From NCBI GenBank assembly GCA_030646715.1, contig JAUSLJ010000033.1, positions 124,001-188,000 of the forward strand: 64,000 bases of DNA. Direction: 5' to 3'. The translations under genes were made by a program, and so were the position numbers. The stretch is from Agitococcus sp. GTDB lineage: Bacteria > Pseudomonadota > Gammaproteobacteria > Pseudomonadales > Moraxellaceae. Shown piece after piece: positions 11,054 through 22,328 of the stretch; the first letter of the stretch is position 1, and each line of letters starts with the position of its first letter. The notes under the pieces were generated by a model. It saw nothing but the letters and a program-made list of their open reading frames with translations. It searched no databases and was not told where the DNA came from.

Positions 11054-12139
11054 ATGGAAAAAACGTCCGCTGTAAAAAACACGCAGTCTGTTGTTGATGA
11101 CTTCTTTTTGCCCGATTTTTGCAATTTACAATCGGTACTAAAATTATTAATTGTCACGGAATTATTGGCGGTTTTTTTAACCTTGGCTGATTTAGAAGCA
11201 TTAACGCCTTTACCGTGGGCTGATTTTGGCTTGAAGTCGTTTTTATTGGCATGGGTGGCCATGAGCATTGCTGTGCTGGTTTGCTGGCTTCGTCCTCACT
11301 TACAAACCATTAAACGCTCGTATGCTGCATTTATTATTCTATTTCTATTTGTGATGTTAGTGGCTTTTTTTACCTTTGTTGCCGAAGGTATTTTACTGTT
11401 TTTGCAAATACGGCAACAAGGCGATGTTAATCTAGCTGTCGTCTTGGTACGAAATGTGTTGATGAGTGGCATTATTGGCGGATTAGTACTACGCTATTTC
11501 TATCTACAAGAGCAGTTACTTCATCGGCAGCGAACAGAGTTAACGGCTAGAGTACAAGCTTTACAAGCCCGTATTCGACCACACTTTTTGTTTAACTCGA
11601 TGAATATTATCGCCAGTTTGATTATGGTTGACCCCGAAAAAGCCGAGCATGTGGTTGAGGATTTATCTGCTTTGTTTCGGGCAAGTCTCAAAGCCGAAGG
11701 TGAAGTATCTTTAAGTGACGAAATCAGCTTGTGTAACAGTTACTTAAATATTGAAAAATTGCGTTTAGGTAAACGCTTGGATTTTGAGTGGCGTTTTGAT
11801 AATTTACAGTCCGACTTACGTATTCCAGCCTTAACTTTACAACCTTTACTAGAGAATGCTATTTATCATGGTGTAGAGTTGAGCGATGAGGGTGGGAAAG
11901 TCACAATTTTAGTGTCATGGACGGGGCAGGAATTAAATATAATTATTACCAACCCCTACCACGAGAATAAAAAAAGCACTCACAAGGGTAATAATATGGC
12001 GGTTGATAATATTCGTGAGCGTTTACAAGCGCATTATGGAACAAAGGCTAAACTAAAAGCACAGGCCGCTGGTTCATTATTTACCACGCACATCAGCTAT
12101 CCCTTAGCGTATGGCGAAGAATATATCCGCCTCTCTTAA
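11054..12139 (+). CDS. algZ: LytS/AlgZ-type sensor histidine kinase
   Basis: 361 aa; membrane N-terminus, IRPHFLFNSMNIIASLIMVDPEKAEHVVEDLSALFRASL; adjacent to algR-like gene and argH. Confidence 0.88.
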   Translation: MEKTSAVKNTQSVVDDFFLPDFCNLQSVLKLLIVTELLAVFLTLADLEALTPLPWADFGLKSFLLAWVAMSIAVLVCWLRPHLQTIKRSYAAFIILFLFVMLVAFFTFVAEGILLFLQIRQQGDVNLAVVLVRNVLMSGIIGGLVLRYFYLQEQLLHRQRTELTARVQALQARIRPHFLFNSMNIIASLIMVDPEKAEHVVEDLSALFRASLKAEGEVSLSDEISLCNSYLNIEKLRLGKRLDFEWRFDNLQSDLRIPALTLQPLLENAIYHGVELSDEGGKVTILVSWTGQELNIIITNPYHENKKSTHKGNNMAVDNIRERLQAHYGTKAKLKAQAAGSLFTTHISYPLAYGEEYIRLS

Positions 12140-12165
12140 CAAGAATTAATAATGATGGAGACCCT

Positions 12166-12909
12166 ATGCGAGTTTTAGTTTGCGATGATGAAGCCCTTGC
12201 ACGCGACCGCTTAGTGCGTTTATTACGTGATGCTGACGAATGTGAAGTGGTGGGTGAGGCCGAAAATGGCCGCGATGCTTTACAAAAAGTAGAAATGCTG
12301 ACGCCTGATGTCGTGTTGTTAGATATTCGTATGCCCGTAATGGATGGTATTGCTTGTGCCGAAGAATTAGCCCGTTTGCCAAATCCGCCCGCCGTGATTT
12401 TTATTACCGCCTTTGATGAACACGCTTTAGCGGCGTTTCAAGTGGAAGCGATTGGTTATTTACTCAAACCAGTACGCCGTGACCAATTAAATGAAGCCTT
12501 AGCTCGCGCCTCACGTGTTAATAGGGCTCAATTACAACATATCCGTGAACAAGCCAATGATGATGGCAAGCCTGAAGCCCGTCAGCATATTTCGGCTCGT
12601 ACCCATCGAGGTTTAGAATTAATCCCGATTAGTGACATTTATTATTTTTTAGCTGACCAGAAATATGTCACCGTGCGCCATGCGCGAGGCGAAGTATTAG
12701 TCGATGAAACGCTCAAAGATTTAGAAGATGAATTTGGCGACCGTTTTTTGCGCGTTCATCGCAACGCCCTATTAGCGGTCAATTATTTAGAAGGTTTAGA
12801 TGCGGTGCAAAACGGCCAGTGTTTTGTCCGTTTTCGGGGAATTCCAGAAAAATTATTAGTCAGTCGTCGACATTTACCACAATTACGCGAAAAAATGCAA
12901 AATTTGTGA
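12166..12909 (+). CDS. algR: LytTR-family response regulator AlgR
   Basis: 247 aa; MRVLVCDDEALARDRLVRLL REC plus C-terminal LytTR domain (FLRVHRNALLAVNYLEGL). Confidence 0.92.
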   Translation: MRVLVCDDEALARDRLVRLLRDADECEVVGEAENGRDALQKVEMLTPDVVLLDIRMPVMDGIACAEELARLPNPPAVIFITAFDEHALAAFQVEAIGYLLKPVRRDQLNEALARASRVNRAQLQHIREQANDDGKPEARQHISARTHRGLELIPISDIYYFLADQKYVTVRHARGEVLVDETLKDLEDEFGDRFLRVHRNALLAVNYLEGLDAVQNGQCFVRFRGIPEKLLVSRRHLPQLREKMQNL

Positions 12910-13060
12910 TAAAAAGGGCGACAAGATTATAATAAGCGCGATACATCATTTTTTGTGCAGCCTTCGGCAATTGCCCTTATAATAACTCACACAAAAAACA
13001 GAGCCTAGCGCATTGGCTCTACAATAAAAACAACCGTTTTCTAGCGGTCGGGGAAGTTTT

Positions 13061-14167
13061 ATGAGTAACTGGAGTGTGTTTTTGATCCGGTTTCTATTGC
13101 TTGTCAGTGTGATCGGCACCTTTACGGGTTGTGCAAACTTGCATAACGTCAAGTCTGCTGAACCTGAAAAATACATCTTAGGTGAAAATGCTACTGACGC
13201 ACGCTATTTTTATACGCGTAGCGGTCTGCGCTTGTTTGGCCAATGGTGGGTACCCAAAGATCGTCCGCGTGCAGTGATTTTATTGGTACATGGGACGGTA
13301 TTGCACTCGGGCTTTTATGCGCCTTGGGCGAATGAGTTAACCAAAAATGGTTATGCTGTCTTCGGTATTGACTTGCGCGGTTGGGGACAATCACAAGGTT
13401 ATGGTCGTCGTGGCAATGTTGGTAATTACGATGAATATGTTGAAGATGTTACCTTGGCGCGTCGTGAAATTAGAAAACGTTATCCCAATATTCCCGTGTA
13501 TTTACAAGGTGAGTCTTTAGGTGGTGCTGTCGCTTTGCTGTCCCACATTATGGATAGGGTGACACTTGACGGACTCATTTTGAATGCGCCTGCGGTTAAA
13601 ATTAGCCCATTTGCGCAGTGGAATTTATGGGGTGCTGCACAAGGTGCTAAAATGTTCCCCGAAATGCCTTCATTACCTTTATTTAAGTCACTAACGGGTT
13701 TAGTACTCACGGATAAAGATGCCCAAGACCGTTTTTGGACAGACCCTTTTACGACACGCAAAGCATTAGGCGCAGGTTTTGTTGTTGCTCTCCAAGATGC
13801 GACCGAGCGTTTGCAGTTAAATGTCAATAATGTCAGAGCACCGATGCTAGTGATTCAAGGGACAAAAGATTATGTCATTCCTCAAAGCTCCAGTGAGTTT
13901 TTGATCAAAGAAGCACGTAGTACTGACAAAACCTTAACCATTATCAACGGCTTACACCACTCCACTTTGCATGACCGACAAAAACAAGAAGTATGGGATG
14001 ATATTATTAGCTGGCTAGATAAACGTGCTGACCAAGCTTTAGCGGCGCGTAAGTTGTTACCTGACGAAACGGAAATATCGGCAGCCGACGACCAAGCGCC
14101 TACATTGGAAAAAGCAGCATATCGTCCGAAATACCCAAAACTCACGATGACAACAACGAGGAATTAA
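13061..14167 (+). CDS. Alpha/beta hydrolase (monoacylglycerol lipase/lysophospholipase-like), probable lipoprotein
   Basis: 368 aa; lipobox-like TFTGC, VHGTVLHSGFYAPWANEL, GESLGGAVA, IQGTKDYVIP, HHSTLHD. Confidence 0.88.
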   Translation: MSNWSVFLIRFLLLVSVIGTFTGCANLHNVKSAEPEKYILGENATDARYFYTRSGLRLFGQWWVPKDRPRAVILLVHGTVLHSGFYAPWANELTKNGYAVFGIDLRGWGQSQGYGRRGNVGNYDEYVEDVTLARREIRKRYPNIPVYLQGESLGGAVALLSHIMDRVTLDGLILNAPAVKISPFAQWNLWGAAQGAKMFPEMPSLPLFKSLTGLVLTDKDAQDRFWTDPFTTRKALGAGFVVALQDATERLQLNVNNVRAPMLVIQGTKDYVIPQSSSEFLIKEARSTDKTLTIINGLHHSTLHDRQKQEVWDDIISWLDKRADQALAARKLLPDETEISAADDQAPTLEKAAYRPKYPKLTMTTTRN

Positions 14168-14170
14168 TAA

Positions 14171-14482
14171 ATGAAATATTTTTTGTGGCCTTTACTCTTA
14201 GCCACAGCATTGTCTGGTTGTGCCACTTCCGTCAGCCCAGTGACAGGTGCTCTGTATAGCAATGTTAAAGCACCCATGCTTGCCACAGATAGTAATGAAA
14301 AACCAACTAAAATTGGTCGTGCGACTGCGCGTTCAATATTGGGCGTTTACGCGGTGGGCGATGCCAGCATCGAGTCGGCGGCTAAAAATGCGGGTATTAC
14401 TCGTATTCACCATGTTGACTATCAAACACAAACGATCTTGGGTGTAATGGCCGATTTTACTGTGATTGTTTACGGTAATTAG
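14171..14482 (+). CDS. TRL-like family lipoprotein
   Basis: 103 aa; lipobox LSGC; ARSILGVYAVGDASIESAAKNAGITRIHHVDY matches the TRL family pattern. Confidence 0.8.
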   Translation: MKYFLWPLLLATALSGCATSVSPVTGALYSNVKAPMLATDSNEKPTKIGRATARSILGVYAVGDASIESAAKNAGITRIHHVDYQTQTILGVMADFTVIVYGN

Positions 14483-14507
14483 AGTCTGTTGATGTTTTGA
14501 TTGTGTA

Positions 14508-14565
14508 GTAGGGGCGCATGATTGCGCCCTATTGTCAGAAAAAGGGTGCAATCATGCACCCCTAC
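14508..14565. repeat. Two tandem hairpins forming a larger imperfect inverted repeat
   Basis: GTAGGGGCGCATGATTGCGCCCT (14508-14530) and AGGGTGCAATCATGCACCCCTAC (14543-14565); each arm also folds locally (GGGCGCA/TGCGCCC and GGGTGCA/TGCACCC). Confidence 0.85.
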
Positions 14566-14696
14566 GCATAACTTTTGAACTATTTCATCAAACGGTAACA
14601 GACCTTAGCAAGGCTTTCAAAAAACATTCTTTCTTATTCCTTCCCGCATTGCCATAATCCGCCCACTGCTTTTAGCTGCTGTTTAGGTTATAACCC

Positions 14697-15614
14697 ATGA
14701 GAACACTCCGTATTGCTACCCGTAAAAGCCCGCTGGCGCTGTGGCAGGCCGAATATGTCAAAGCCAATTTATTAAAACATCATCCCCAATTAACGATAGA
14801 GTTGGTCACTTTTACCACTCAAGGCGATAAAATTTTAGATACGCCACTGGCTAAAATTGGTGGCAAAGGTTTGTTTGTCAAAGAATTAGAAGTGGCGATG
14901 TTGGAAGGGCGAGCTGATTTGGCAGTACACTCCATGAAAGATGTGCCGATGGATTGCCCTGAAGGATTAGCGATTACAGTCATTTGTGAGCGCGAAGATC
15001 CAACCGATGCGTTGGTGTCGAATCGTTTTTCAAGCTTAGCAGAATTACCACAAGGCGCGATTGTGGGTACTTCAAGTTTACGTCGTCAATGTCAACTGCG
15101 GGCATTACGGCCTGATTTAGTGATACATGATTTACGCGGTAATGTCGGTACACGGCTAGGACGTTTAGATAATGGTGAATATGATGCCATTATTTTAGCC
15201 AGTGCAGGTTTAAAACGCTTAGGTTTAGAAGCACGTATTCGTCAACGCCTAACCGAGTTGTTGCCAGCAGTAGGGCAGGGCGCAGTGGGTATTGAGTCGC
15301 GCATAGACGACCAAGAATTATTAGCTTTACTTGCGCCATTACACCATCAAGCGACTGCGCTTTGTGTTCATGCTGAGCGAGCGATGAATCGACGTTTACA
15401 AGGCGGTTGCCAAGTGCCCATCGCAGGATTTGCCACGTTAGAGCAAGAAACGATGACCTTAAAAGCATTGGTTGGCAGTGTCGATGGGCAACAAATTATT
15501 CACTCGCAAGCACAAAGTGACGATTTACAGGCTGTCGAAGCTCTAGGTTTACAAGTGGCAGATGGTTTATTAACACAGGGTGCAGCGCAAATTTTGGCTG
15601 CCGTTTATGGCTGA
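14697..15614 (+). CDS. hemC: Hydroxymethylbilane synthase (porphobilinogen deaminase)
   Basis: 305 aa; [58 protein letters not shown]. Confidence 0.98.
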   Translation: MRTLRIATRKSPLALWQAEYVKANLLKHHPQLTIELVTFTTQGDKILDTPLAKIGGKGLFVKELEVAMLEGRADLAVHSMKDVPMDCPEGLAITVICEREDPTDALVSNRFSSLAELPQGAIVGTSSLRRQCQLRALRPDLVIHDLRGNVGTRLGRLDNGEYDAIILASAGLKRLGLEARIRQRLTELLPAVGQGAVGIESRIDDQELLALLAPLHHQATALCVHAERAMNRRLQGGCQVPIAGFATLEQETMTLKALVGSVDGQQIIHSQAQSDDLQAVEALGLQVADGLLTQGAAQILAAVYG

Positions 15615-16407
15615 TTTATTAGGTCTGAACGTGTTAAACACGCGGCCATTGGCGCGCGCTGTCAGCCTGCAAAACGCGTTATTAGCGACAGGCGCAAGGG
15701 TTCAGCAATTGCCGTTGCTAGAAATAGACGCATTGCCATTGACAGCCGAAGCGCAACAATGGTTGAGGGATTTAGACCGTTACCGTTGGGCTTTTGTCGT
15801 GAGTCCAACAGCCGCCGAATTAGGGCTGCAACATCTAGCAGATTATTGGCCACAATGGCCGCTGGATGTGCAATGGTTGGCGGTGGGTGATAGTACAGCA
15901 CAAGTGCTGCGTCAGCATTTACTCAGTCCGATGATTCCAGATGAAGAAACCAGTGAAGGTTTGTTGCGCTTGCCCATTTTTCAGCAGTTACATAGGGGTG
16001 ATCGCTTATTAGTATTACGCGGTGAAGGTGGGCGTAACCTTGTTCGTGAACATTTAATCACTCAAGGCGTGCGTGTCGATTATATTGAATTATATCGCCG
16101 TCAGTTGCCCACGCAGACCGCCAGCTTATGGCAACAAATAGCCATGATGGACGTGTTGCCTGATGTGGTAATTTTGACGAGTGGTGAAAGTTTACATCAT
16201 TGGCTGACTATTGCAGGTGCAGCAGCAAAAACCATCATCCCGTTGGTGATTAGTCCGCGTTTGGCGATATTGGCGGAGAATGCGGGCTTAAAGACCTGTA
16301 TTATTGCTAAAAGTAGTCGCGCTAACGATATCATTGATGCCTTGATAACGTGGCGAAATTTGCAAAAGCATGATATTGATGACAACGAGCCAACGCATAG
16401 AAGATAA
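15607..16407 (+). CDS. hemD: Uroporphyrinogen-III synthase
   Basis: Overlaps hemC end; [17 protein letters not shown]..., [23 protein letters not shown]; more likely start at 15607 than 15580. Confidence 0.92.
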   Translation: MADLLGLNVLNTRPLARAVSLQNALLATGARVQQLPLLEIDALPLTAEAQQWLRDLDRYRWAFVVSPTAAELGLQHLADYWPQWPLDVQWLAVGDSTAQVLRQHLLSPMIPDEETSEGLLRLPIFQQLHRGDRLLVLRGEGGRNLVREHLITQGVRVDYIELYRRQLPTQTASLWQQIAMMDVLPDVVILTSGESLHHWLTIAGAAAKTIIPLVISPRLAILAENAGLKTCIIAKSSRANDIIDALITWRNLQKHDIDDNEPTHRR

Positions 16408-16411
16408 AAAT

Positions 16412-17422
16412 ATGAGCCAAACACGTCAGCCTATTCAAGTTCCCCCCAAAATAACCCTGAAACTGGGGGTGTGGGGACGTGTGGGTTTGATATTGGCCGT
16501 GATTACCGCTATTGCGAGTTATGTCCTGTATCACAATGGTGTTCGTTACAAAGACCGTGAAAAAGCCCATTTTCAAGAATTATCGCAACAAATTCAGCAA
16601 TTACGGCAAGGCCAGCAACAACATTTAAGTGAAAATGCCGTGCTCCATCAGCAAGTTGAGGCTTTAAATGCTCAAGTCACTCAGCTAAAAGTGGGTTTAG
16701 AACCAGAGCAACGGCAACTATGGCTGGTAAAACAAGTTAGCCGTTACATTGAGCTAGCAGAGCAGCAATTATTATTACAAGCCGATATTCCTTCCGCAGA
16801 AATATTATTAGCCGTTGCCGACAAGTTACTAGCAGATCATGCCGATACCAATTTGCTTGCCTTACGTGAAGCAATTGCCGCTGATAAAATGTCGCTAGTG
16901 ACCGCACAACAAATAGATAAAGCAGGTATTTCTTTGCGTTTGGATGCGTTAAAAAGTCAAGCGAGTCTGTTTGTTGCACCCACGCGCCGCGAAGTCACGC
17001 AGGCGGGCGTTGCCGAACCTGTACAGGCGCAAGATTCATCATGGTGGGCACAAGGCTGGCTGGCTTTTCGGCAATTAATCGTCATTCGTCAGTATGATAA
17101 GCCCGTTCAGCCGTTATTGGCCGATGATCAACGCTGGTTGTTGCAACAGAATGTTTATTTAGCACTCAGTCAGGCGCAATTAGCGTTATGGGCGCACCAG
17201 AGTCATCGTTATCAGCAAAGCCTGAGCGAAGTCGAAAAATTACTCGCCAATTATCAACAACTTAATCCTCAATATGCGGCTATTTTGGCCGAAGTCAAAG
17301 AGCTAGAAGACATCAGTTTAGAGGTGGCGACACCGACGTTAAGTCATAGCCAACAGCTATTAGCAACTTTGTTGACGCCAGTAAATACCGAGCCAATGCC
17401 GCAGCAGGTGCTTACGCCATGA
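16412..17422 (+). CDS. hemX: HemX-like membrane protein
   Basis: One TM then coiled-coil; WLVKQVSRYIELAEQQLLLQADIPSAEILLAVADKLL; between hemD and hemY. Confidence 0.88.
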   Translation: MSQTRQPIQVPPKITLKLGVWGRVGLILAVITAIASYVLYHNGVRYKDREKAHFQELSQQIQQLRQGQQQHLSENAVLHQQVEALNAQVTQLKVGLEPEQRQLWLVKQVSRYIELAEQQLLLQADIPSAEILLAVADKLLADHADTNLLALREAIAADKMSLVTAQQIDKAGISLRLDALKSQASLFVAPTRREVTQAGVAEPVQAQDSSWWAQGWLAFRQLIVIRQYDKPVQPLLADDQRWLLQQNVYLALSQAQLALWAHQSHRYQQSLSEVEKLLANYQQLNPQYAAILAEVKELEDISLEVATPTLSHSQQLLATLLTPVNTEPMPQQVLTP

Positions 17423-18633
17423 TGAAACTGTTGGCAGCTCTATTATTTCTCGTCTTGGGTGGTGTACTAGGTTGGCTATTTTTAGCAGATAATGGTTATG
17501 TGCTGATTGCTTGGCAACAAACGTCTGTCGAGATGAGTTTGGTATTGGCGGTTATTTTGTTGATTGTGGAGGCGGTGATAGCGGTCATTGCCTTGGAGTT
17601 AGTCTTAGGGCTTTTCGGTTTTCGGGCATTAGTGAGCAAATGGTTGGGGCAAAATCGTTATCACCGCGCTCAGTCAGCATTAAGTAAAGGCTTAACGTTA
17701 ATGGCACGCAACGATTTTAAGCGTGCCGAAAAAATGTTTGTCCGTTCTGCACAATTAGCGACAGATACTTTTCCTGCTTATCTTTGTGCCTGCCAAGCGG
17801 CACAAGCGCAGTTAGCCATGCAACGCGCTGAAGACTATTTGGTGTTAGCGGAAACGTCCACTAATCGCTTAGCCATACAACTGACGCGCGCTCGATTATG
17901 GATTGATTCAGGACAGTGGGAGGCAGCTGTCAGTAGTTTAAAAACGCTATATAGCCATGATCGAAAAGAGCCAATAATCGCCGAATTATTATTGCAAAGT
18001 TTAATAAAATTAAAATCTTGGCAGGAGATTATGGAGTTATTGCCATTATTGTCAAAAACCATTGCCAGTGTTCAAACCAGTGCTTCATTAATTGAAGCCT
18101 ATCAGTGTAGTTTGTCGTGGTTGGCCGAAACAGGGAATCGTGTTGATAAAGTCGCCACATTAAAACGCTTACGAGACTTTTGGGCTACGTTACCAACCTT
18201 TGTCAAACATAATATGGATGTCGTGTATAGCTATGCTGAAGCAGTTATTACGATTGGTTTTGATGAAGAAGCGGAAGAGTTGTTACGCGTGAGTTTAGGG
18301 CAACAATGGCATAACGGTTTGGTGGAGTTATACGGACGAATCCGTCATTCACAACCTGAGCGCAGCTTACAATACGCATTGGATTGGCTGAAAAAGCATC
18401 CGCAAAGCCCCATCTTATTGTTGACGCTAGGGCGATTAAGTATGCAGAGTCGTCAATGGCCAGAGGCAAAAGCCTATTTTGAGCAAAGTTTAACGCTCCA
18501 TAAAAACACCGAAACGTATGCGGAGTTTGTGCGTTTGCTTCAGCATTTGAATGACCCCGAAGCGGCACATTATTTGATTGCAGGTTTGAATCAATTAGTC
18601 ACCAAACCCTTACCTAATTTACCACTACCGTAG
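17419..18633 (+). CDS. hemY: HemY-like TPR inner-membrane protein
   Basis: 404 aa; two N-terminal TM then TPRs; overlaps hemX by 4 nt. Confidence 0.88.
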   Translation: MMKLLAALLFLVLGGVLGWLFLADNGYVLIAWQQTSVEMSLVLAVILLIVEAVIAVIALELVLGLFGFRALVSKWLGQNRYHRAQSALSKGLTLMARNDFKRAEKMFVRSAQLATDTFPAYLCACQAAQAQLAMQRAEDYLVLAETSTNRLAIQLTRARLWIDSGQWEAAVSSLKTLYSHDRKEPIIAELLLQSLIKLKSWQEIMELLPLLSKTIASVQTSASLIEAYQCSLSWLAETGNRVDKVATLKRLRDFWATLPTFVKHNMDVVYSYAEAVITIGFDEEAEELLRVSLGQQWHNGLVELYGRIRHSQPERSLQYALDWLKKHPQSPILLLTLGRLSMQSRQWPEAKAYFEQSLTLHKNTETYAEFVRLLQHLNDPEAAHYLIAGLNQLVTKPLPNLPLP

Positions 18634-18635
18634 GC

Positions 18636-19163
18636 ATGATGATGAGTCAAATTAACTTGAGCGAGTTTTCTATCGTCCAACCACAAACAGTGGCGTGGGG
18701 GGAAATGGATGCTTTTGGTCACGTTAACAATGCCAGTTATTATCGTTATTATGAAAGTGTTCGCATTAGTTATTTGCAAGCAATTGGCGCATTGGATAAT
18801 TTAGCGATGATGAACCCCGTCGTTGCCGCCAATAGTTGCCGTTATTTGGTGTCAGTAAGCTACCCTGATGAGTTAGAAATTGGCGCGCGTGTCGTCGAGT
18901 TGCGTGGCTCTGGTTTTAGAATGGAGTATGCCATCGTCAGTCAGCAGCAAAAATGTTTGGTAGCGACAGGTGAGGCAATCGTCGTCATGGTCGATAGCCA
19001 AGGTAAAAAAGTCGCATTACCCGAAGAAATGCGTCAAATTATTATCAACTTAGAAAAAACAGTAGGTAATGATTTGACGCTTGATGCCCAAAATCCACAT
19101 AAGCAGCCTGAGACTTTATTAGGTAAAGCTTTATCACGTTTGAATCCCTTGCGCGACAAATAG
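18636..19163 (+). CDS. YbgC/4HBT-type hotdog thioesterase
   Basis: 175 aa; VAWGEMDAFGHVNNASYYRYYESVRISYLQ. Confidence 0.88.
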   Translation: MMMSQINLSEFSIVQPQTVAWGEMDAFGHVNNASYYRYYESVRISYLQAIGALDNLAMMNPVVAANSCRYLVSVSYPDELEIGARVVELRGSGFRMEYAIVSQQQKCLVATGEAIVVMVDSQGKKVALPEEMRQIIINLEKTVGNDLTLDAQNPHKQPETLLGKALSRLNPLRDK

Positions 19164-19392
19164 GCGGTTGTTTCGGCGTTTTTGACTGCCTAACAGTGAT
19201 AGATAATATGGCCGTAAATCATTAACTTTACTTGGTGCTATTTAATTTCGCTGGATATTGCGTGGAGTGATAGTGACTAAGTACTAGGAAAAATCAACAA
19301 AAGATTGCTAATAAAGATTCCCATCTATAGAATATGCCACGCTTGGACTGGCAGATAAAAATCTGCCGTTATGTTGTCTATGCGGAGTCAAA

Positions 19393-19770
19393 GTGAGCCA
19401 ACCCCAACCGCTCGTAAATGCAAAACCAGCTGTGCAATTGCTCAAAGGGCAATTGATAGTTGCCGTTATTGTGTCTTTACTGGCGTTGATTTGGGGGCAG
19501 AAGGCCGCCTATTCCGCAGGCTTAGGGGCATTAATTGCTCTTGTCGCTAGTGCTTATTTTGCTTGGGAAGCGTTCCGATTTGGTGGCGCAATCTCCTCTG
19601 GACGGATTCTTGGTGGATTTTATCGTGGCATTATCGGCAAGTTTGTGTTGGTGATCATCGGTTTCGCCCTTGTTCAGCATTTGAGCGTTCCTGTGTCGAT
19701 GGCGGCGTTGTTTGTCGGATTTGTTCTCGTTCAGGCTGTAGTGTGGGTCGCGCCACTGTGGTCAACGTAA
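19393..19770 (+). CDS. atpI: ATP synthase protein I
   Basis: 125 aa membrane protein directly upstream of atpB; GTG start. Confidence 0.85.
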   Translation: MSQPQPLVNAKPAVQLLKGQLIVAVIVSLLALIWGQKAAYSAGLGALIALVASAYFAWEAFRFGGAISSGRILGGFYRGIIGKFVLVIIGFALVQHLSVPVSMAALFVGFVLVQAVVWVAPLWST

Positions 19771-19909
19771 AGATTTTGATAGATGGTTTCTTGGTGTTTC
19801 GCGCGCTAAAGATACTGTTTAATGAGTTGTGTTTTGGGTTGTTGAGTGGCTGTCAGTTGCAATGGTAGTGGCTCGATTTCATCTTCAAGTATTACGTTTT
19901 TGGGTTTGA

Positions 19910-20788
<879 letters not shown>

Positions 20789-20876
20789 TTTTGTTAAAGA
20801 TAATTGATGTCCGTGTTCGTTGAGTTTGATTTTTTTGATTTGTAATTGGTTTTGTTTTAACCCAACCTTGAGGTAG

Positions 20877-21182
<306 letters not shown>

Positions 21183-21275
21183 GTTCTTTTTATTGCTGAA
21201 AATTTAGTCGTTAACGTTTTTGCGATTAAATTAAGCAGTGGAACTATTTTTGCAACAGCTGAATGAGGTATTAGC

Positions 21276-21746
21276 ATGAATATTAATGCGACCTTGCTGG
21301 GTCAGGCTATTTCTTTCGCGATTTTTGTTTGGTTCTGCATGCAGTATGTGTGGCCGCCATTAATTAAAGCGCTTGAAGAACGCCAAAAGAAAATCGCAGA
21401 AGGTTTAAGTGCAGGCGATGAGGCTCAACGTGCCTTAGTTGCGGCGCAAGAACAAGCTGCGGATATGATGAAAACCGCTAAGGATCAAGCAGCTCAATTG
21501 CTTGAACAAGCGAGTCGTCGTGGCAACCAATTGGTTGAAGAAGCAAAGGCTCAAGCCCAAGCTGAAAATGAGCGTATTAAAGCTCAGGCTCAAGACGACA
21601 TTGACCAAGAGATTAATCGTGCTCGCGATGCCTTACGCTCGCAAGTAGCAGCGTTGGCAATTGTGGGTGCCGAGAAGATTTTACGTGCGCAAGTGGATGC
21701 AAACGCCCATGCTGCCATGTTAAATCAGTTAGCAACAGAGCTATAA
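21276..21746 (+). CDS. atpF: F1Fo ATP synthase subunit b
   Basis: 156 aa; [29 protein letters not shown]. Confidence 0.97.
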   Translation: MNINATLLGQAISFAIFVWFCMQYVWPPLIKALEERQKKIAEGLSAGDEAQRALVAAQEQAADMMKTAKDQAAQLLEQASRRGNQLVEEAKAQAQAENERIKAQAQDDIDQEINRARDALRSQVAALAIVGAEKILRAQVDANAHAAMLNQLATEL

Positions 21747-21765
21747 CTCTCTAGAGACAGTGATC

Positions 21766-22308
21766 ATGGCTGAATTAACCACAGTGGCACGTCCGTACGC
21801 AAAAGCTGCGTTTGAATATGCTTATGCTGAAGGAAAATTGGAGTTGGCTGTTTGGTCAACGCAATTGTCTTTAGCCGCAGCGTTGGTTCAAGATGCTGAT
21901 TTTGCTCGTTACTTGTCACGCCCAAGCATGACAGTAGCGGAACAAGAGACAGCATTTCTTGCGGCGTGCGGTGGAGAGTTATCTACTGGTGTGCGTAACT
22001 TTCTAAGTCTTGTTGCCGTTAACAAACGTTTGTTGGCATTGCCTGCAATTGCTGAGTTGTACGAAGCTTTAAAAGCACAAGCTGAAAACACTTCTGATGT
22101 CTTGGTCATGAGCGCATTTGCTATGACTGATGAGCAACAAGAAGCCTTAGCTAATCAATTAGCGAAGAAGCTTGGCTCACGTATCAATATTCGTACAGAA
22201 ATTGATGCTTCCTTAATTGGTGGTGTTATTGTGCGAACAGGCGACTTAGTAATTGATGCTTCCGTACGCGGAAAATTGTCTAAATTAAGTGCCACCCTGA
22301 ATTCATAA
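21766..22308 (+). CDS. atpH: F1Fo ATP synthase subunit delta
   Basis: [19 protein letters not shown]...; [26 protein letters not shown]. Confidence 0.96.
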   Translation: MAELTTVARPYAKAAFEYAYAEGKLELAVWSTQLSLAAALVQDADFARYLSRPSMTVAEQETAFLAACGGELSTGVRNFLSLVAVNKRLLALPAIAELYEALKAQAENTSDVLVMSAFAMTDEQQEALANQLAKKLGSRINIRTEIDASLIGGVIVRTGDLVIDASVRGKLSKLSATLNS

Positions 22309-22328
22309 TTTTTGAGGAACAGCGCATC

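Noticed and set aside
19350-19367. GGCAGATaaaaATCTGCC hairpin upstream of atpI
   Set aside because: Single short hairpin, no supporting motif or repetition.
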